Shown piece by piece: positions 17,939 to 19,440 of a stretch of DNA of 19,440 nucleotides. How positions within the stretch are numbered: position 1 is the stretch's first letter; each line of letters begins with the position of its first letter. Location: assembly GCA_012295275.1 (NCBI GenBank), contig CM022675.1:5494079-5513518 (forward strand), in the 5' to 3' direction. This DNA is from Chrysomallon squamiferum. Its lineage: Eukaryota > Mollusca > Gastropoda > Neomphalida > Peltospiridae. A program made the translations under genes and the position numbers. The notes beneath the pieces were generated by a model. That model was not told where the DNA came from. It ran no database searches and worked only from the letters and a program-made list of their open reading frames with translations.

Positions 17939-18205
17939 TTTGTGATGACAAACACTGGGGTGTGAACTGTGCTAACTCCTGTGTGTGTACAGTCAATGCT
18001 GTCAACTGCAGCTCGGTGGATGGAAGTTGTACGTGTAAAGAAGGCTGGGAAGGAGAAGACTGCGGAGCTGACATCAACGAGTGTGAGAGAAACGAAACAA
18101 TCTGCAGCAGTCTTGATCATTCTGTGTGTAACAACAAAAATGGATCTTACAGCTGTGACTGTCAAACTGGTTACAGAAAAATCAAAAATGAAACCAACTG
18201 TGAAG
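17939..18205 (+). CDS. Exon A3: diverged copy of A1/A2
   Basis: 267 nt, phase 1; donor G|GTAAAG. Most bases match A2. Changes: D-G-K-H to D-D-K-H, N-K-T to N-E-T, Q-I-G-Y-S-K-S-K to Q-T-G-Y-R-K-I-K, and G-T-N-C to E-T-N-C. With B2 it forms a second, older A-B unit. Confidence 0.95.
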
Positions 18206-18214
18206 GTAAAGAGC

Positions 18215-18545
18215 TGAAGTTTTTCTCTGTGTGTGTGTTTGACTATATATGTGTTTGCGTGTGTCTGTGTCTGTGAGTTTGCGTGTGTGTTTGTTAGTTT
18301 AGTGTGTGTTTTTGTGTATATATGTTTGTGTTTGTTCAAATGGATCTTACAGCTGTGACTGTCAAACTGGTTACAGAGAAAAAATGCAAACAGGAACGGC
18401 TGTGAAGGTAGGGAAATGAAGCTTTTGTGTATGTGTGTGTTTATATTTGTGTGTATATGTGTGTGTTTGTGTGCGTGTCGTTGTGTGTTTATGTATGTGT
18501 GTGTATGTATTTATGTGTGTGTGTGTGTTTGTGTATGTGTACTTT
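18215..18545. repeat. GT-rich tract interrupted by an exon fragment
   Basis: GTGTGTTTG-rich DNA follows the A3 donor and resumes after the orphan exon tail. The duplicate step is 200 bases, so the GT tract was copied along with the exon end. Confidence 0.8.
18339..18407 (+). pseudogene. Orphan 3' fragment of an A exon with its donor
   Basis: 36 bases from 18341 match 18141-18176 exactly, 200 bases away. The copy then diverges and ends CTGTGAAG|GTAGGG, like the true donor. Before it is GT-rich DNA with no acceptor, and the last Cys codon is out of frame (ACG-GCT-GTG). It is a duplicated exon tail that cannot be a complete cassette. Confidence 0.88.
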
Positions 18546-18559
18546 GTTTTGATATAAAT

Positions 18560-18944
18560 CCAGTCCTTGCTGTTATTACTATTATTATTACGATTATTAT
18601 TATTAGTAGTAGTAGTGGTAGCAGCAAGAGCAGCAGCAGCGGCAGCAGCAATAACAGCAGGAATAGCAGTATACTAGTAGTAGTTACAGTACCAGTGATC
18701 ATAGTAGTAGTAATAGTGGTGGTGGTGGTTATGGTACTATAGTAGAAGATTGAATATTATTACTATTACTATTATTATTAATATCTTTTTATCATTATGG
18801 TTATCATCATCATCATTAACATGATTTTTATTATCATTATCGTTATCATTATTACTACAACTACAACAAAACGAACAACAGCCGCTACTGCTTCTACTTC
18901 TAGTATTACTAGTAAAATTATCATTATCATTATTGTTGTTGCAG
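18560..18944 (+). other. Intron before B2: AGC/GTA/ATC trinucleotide-rich
   Basis: Diverged copy of 17122-17474 with AGCAGC, GTGGTG, ATCATC and ACAACT runs, ending ATTGTTGTTGCAG. Ser, Thr and Ile-rich open frames in it are simple sequence. Confidence 0.75.
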
Positions 18945-19076
18945 ATATAAACGAATGTTTGGAAGGCACACACAACTGCAGTTCCCTTATATCCACTATC
19001 TGTCAAAACACCAACGGATCGTTCACTTGTGAGTGTAAGACAGGATACTCCAAAAATAATTCTGGAGTTTGTGAAG
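18945..19076 (+). CDS. Exon B2: calcium-binding EGF, twin of B1
   Basis: 132 nt, phase 1; donor G|GTAAGT. D-I-N-E-C-L-E-G-T-H-N-C, six cysteines, C-Q-N-T-N-G-S-F-T-C motif. It differs from B1 in a handful of residues (I-D to T-H, P to L, V to I, R to Q, F-R to S-K). Confidence 0.94.
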
Positions 19077-19223
19077 GTAAGTCTAATGGCCACCTCTCAG
19101 TAACAACAAACTGGGTCATACAACAGACATTTCCTTTTACAGCAGTAGGTCATATAGTTGTTGTTTTTTTAAATTTATTATTTGATTGTTTGTTTATTTA
19201 TTTATTTATGATGCAACACGTAT

Positions 19224-19248
19224 TATATATATATATATATATATATAT
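19224..19248. repeat. (TA)n directly before the last acceptor
   Basis: About 12 TA units end nine bases before the AG at 19256-19257, preceded by a TTTA run. Confidence 0.92.
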
Positions 19249-19257
19249 TAATTTCAG

Positions 19258-19383
19258 ATATTAACGAATGTCAGACAGGCTACAACAGATGTGAACAGCA
19301 ATGTCAAAATTTAGACGGAAGTTACAAATGCTACTGCTCTGCTGGTTATGCCATAAGTCCAAATGACCCAAATAAGTGTGACG
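19258..19383 (+). CDS. Exon: calcium-binding EGF, last in window
   Basis: 126 nt, phase 1; acceptor TAATTTCAG, donor G|GTATTT. D-I-N-E-C, six cysteines, C-Q-N-L-D-G-S-Y-K-C motif, end N-K-C-D. The C-E-Q-Q-C spacing is like E1/E2 exons, so it may begin a new E series. The gene goes on beyond the window, as there is no stop and a donor follows. Confidence 0.93.
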
Positions 19384-19440
19384 GTATTTAAATTAATACA
19401 AAATCCATTATCATGTAATATTTTTCTAGGCAGGAAGTTC

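Overview
The window looks like intron-rich metazoan genomic DNA. It is strongly AT-rich and crowded with TTA, TTTA, GT and GA microsatellites, and nearly all of it lies inside one plus-strand spliced gene. I see no bacterial gene, RNA gene or recognisable transposon. The phylum cannot be fixed from the sequence. A marine lophotrochozoan such as a mollusc is my guess, because cadherin-plus-EGF proteins of the mucin-4-like type are common there.

The gene has neither its start nor its end here. It encodes a large secreted or membrane-bound extracellular protein. I place 24 coding segments: a partial upstream exon (1-38), a cadherin-like exon (1236-1452), an exon finishing that domain and opening the first EGF (2467-2648), and 21 cassette exons carrying one or two EGF modules each (4285-19383). 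One of these, near 7647-7770, has a faulty 5' boundary. About 28 EGF-type modules are visible. Most fit the calcium-binding consensus (D-x-D/N-E-C and C-x-D/N-x4-F/Y-x-C), which is typical of rod-like extracellular proteins. From the end of the third segment onward every intact junction is phase 1, so exons can be lost, gained or skipped without shifting the frame.

Layout: 1-2648 is the cadherin/EGF head. 2649-4284 is a long intron packed with repeats that look like copies of a tiny exon and its 3' splice site. 4285-12615 holds a higher-order exon repeat: four single-EGF cassettes E1-E2-E3-E4, then twice a two-module cassette L followed by E1-E4. A fourth L is at 13013. 13271-15470 is an intron with a 44-bp minisatellite of about 26 units. 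15471-19076 is a younger expansion: three nearly identical L-type exons (A1, A2, A3) and two B exons in the order A1-A2-B1-A3-B2. The window ends with one further EGF exon and the start of an intron.

The most unusual feature is in the introns. In at least five of them the 3' splice site and the first bases of the following exon have been copied in tandem, leaving rows of decoy acceptors and broken exon starts. One intron shows the same on the donor side, and one exon tail is orphaned at 18339-18407. Together these show small, intermediate and large duplications acting on the same gene.
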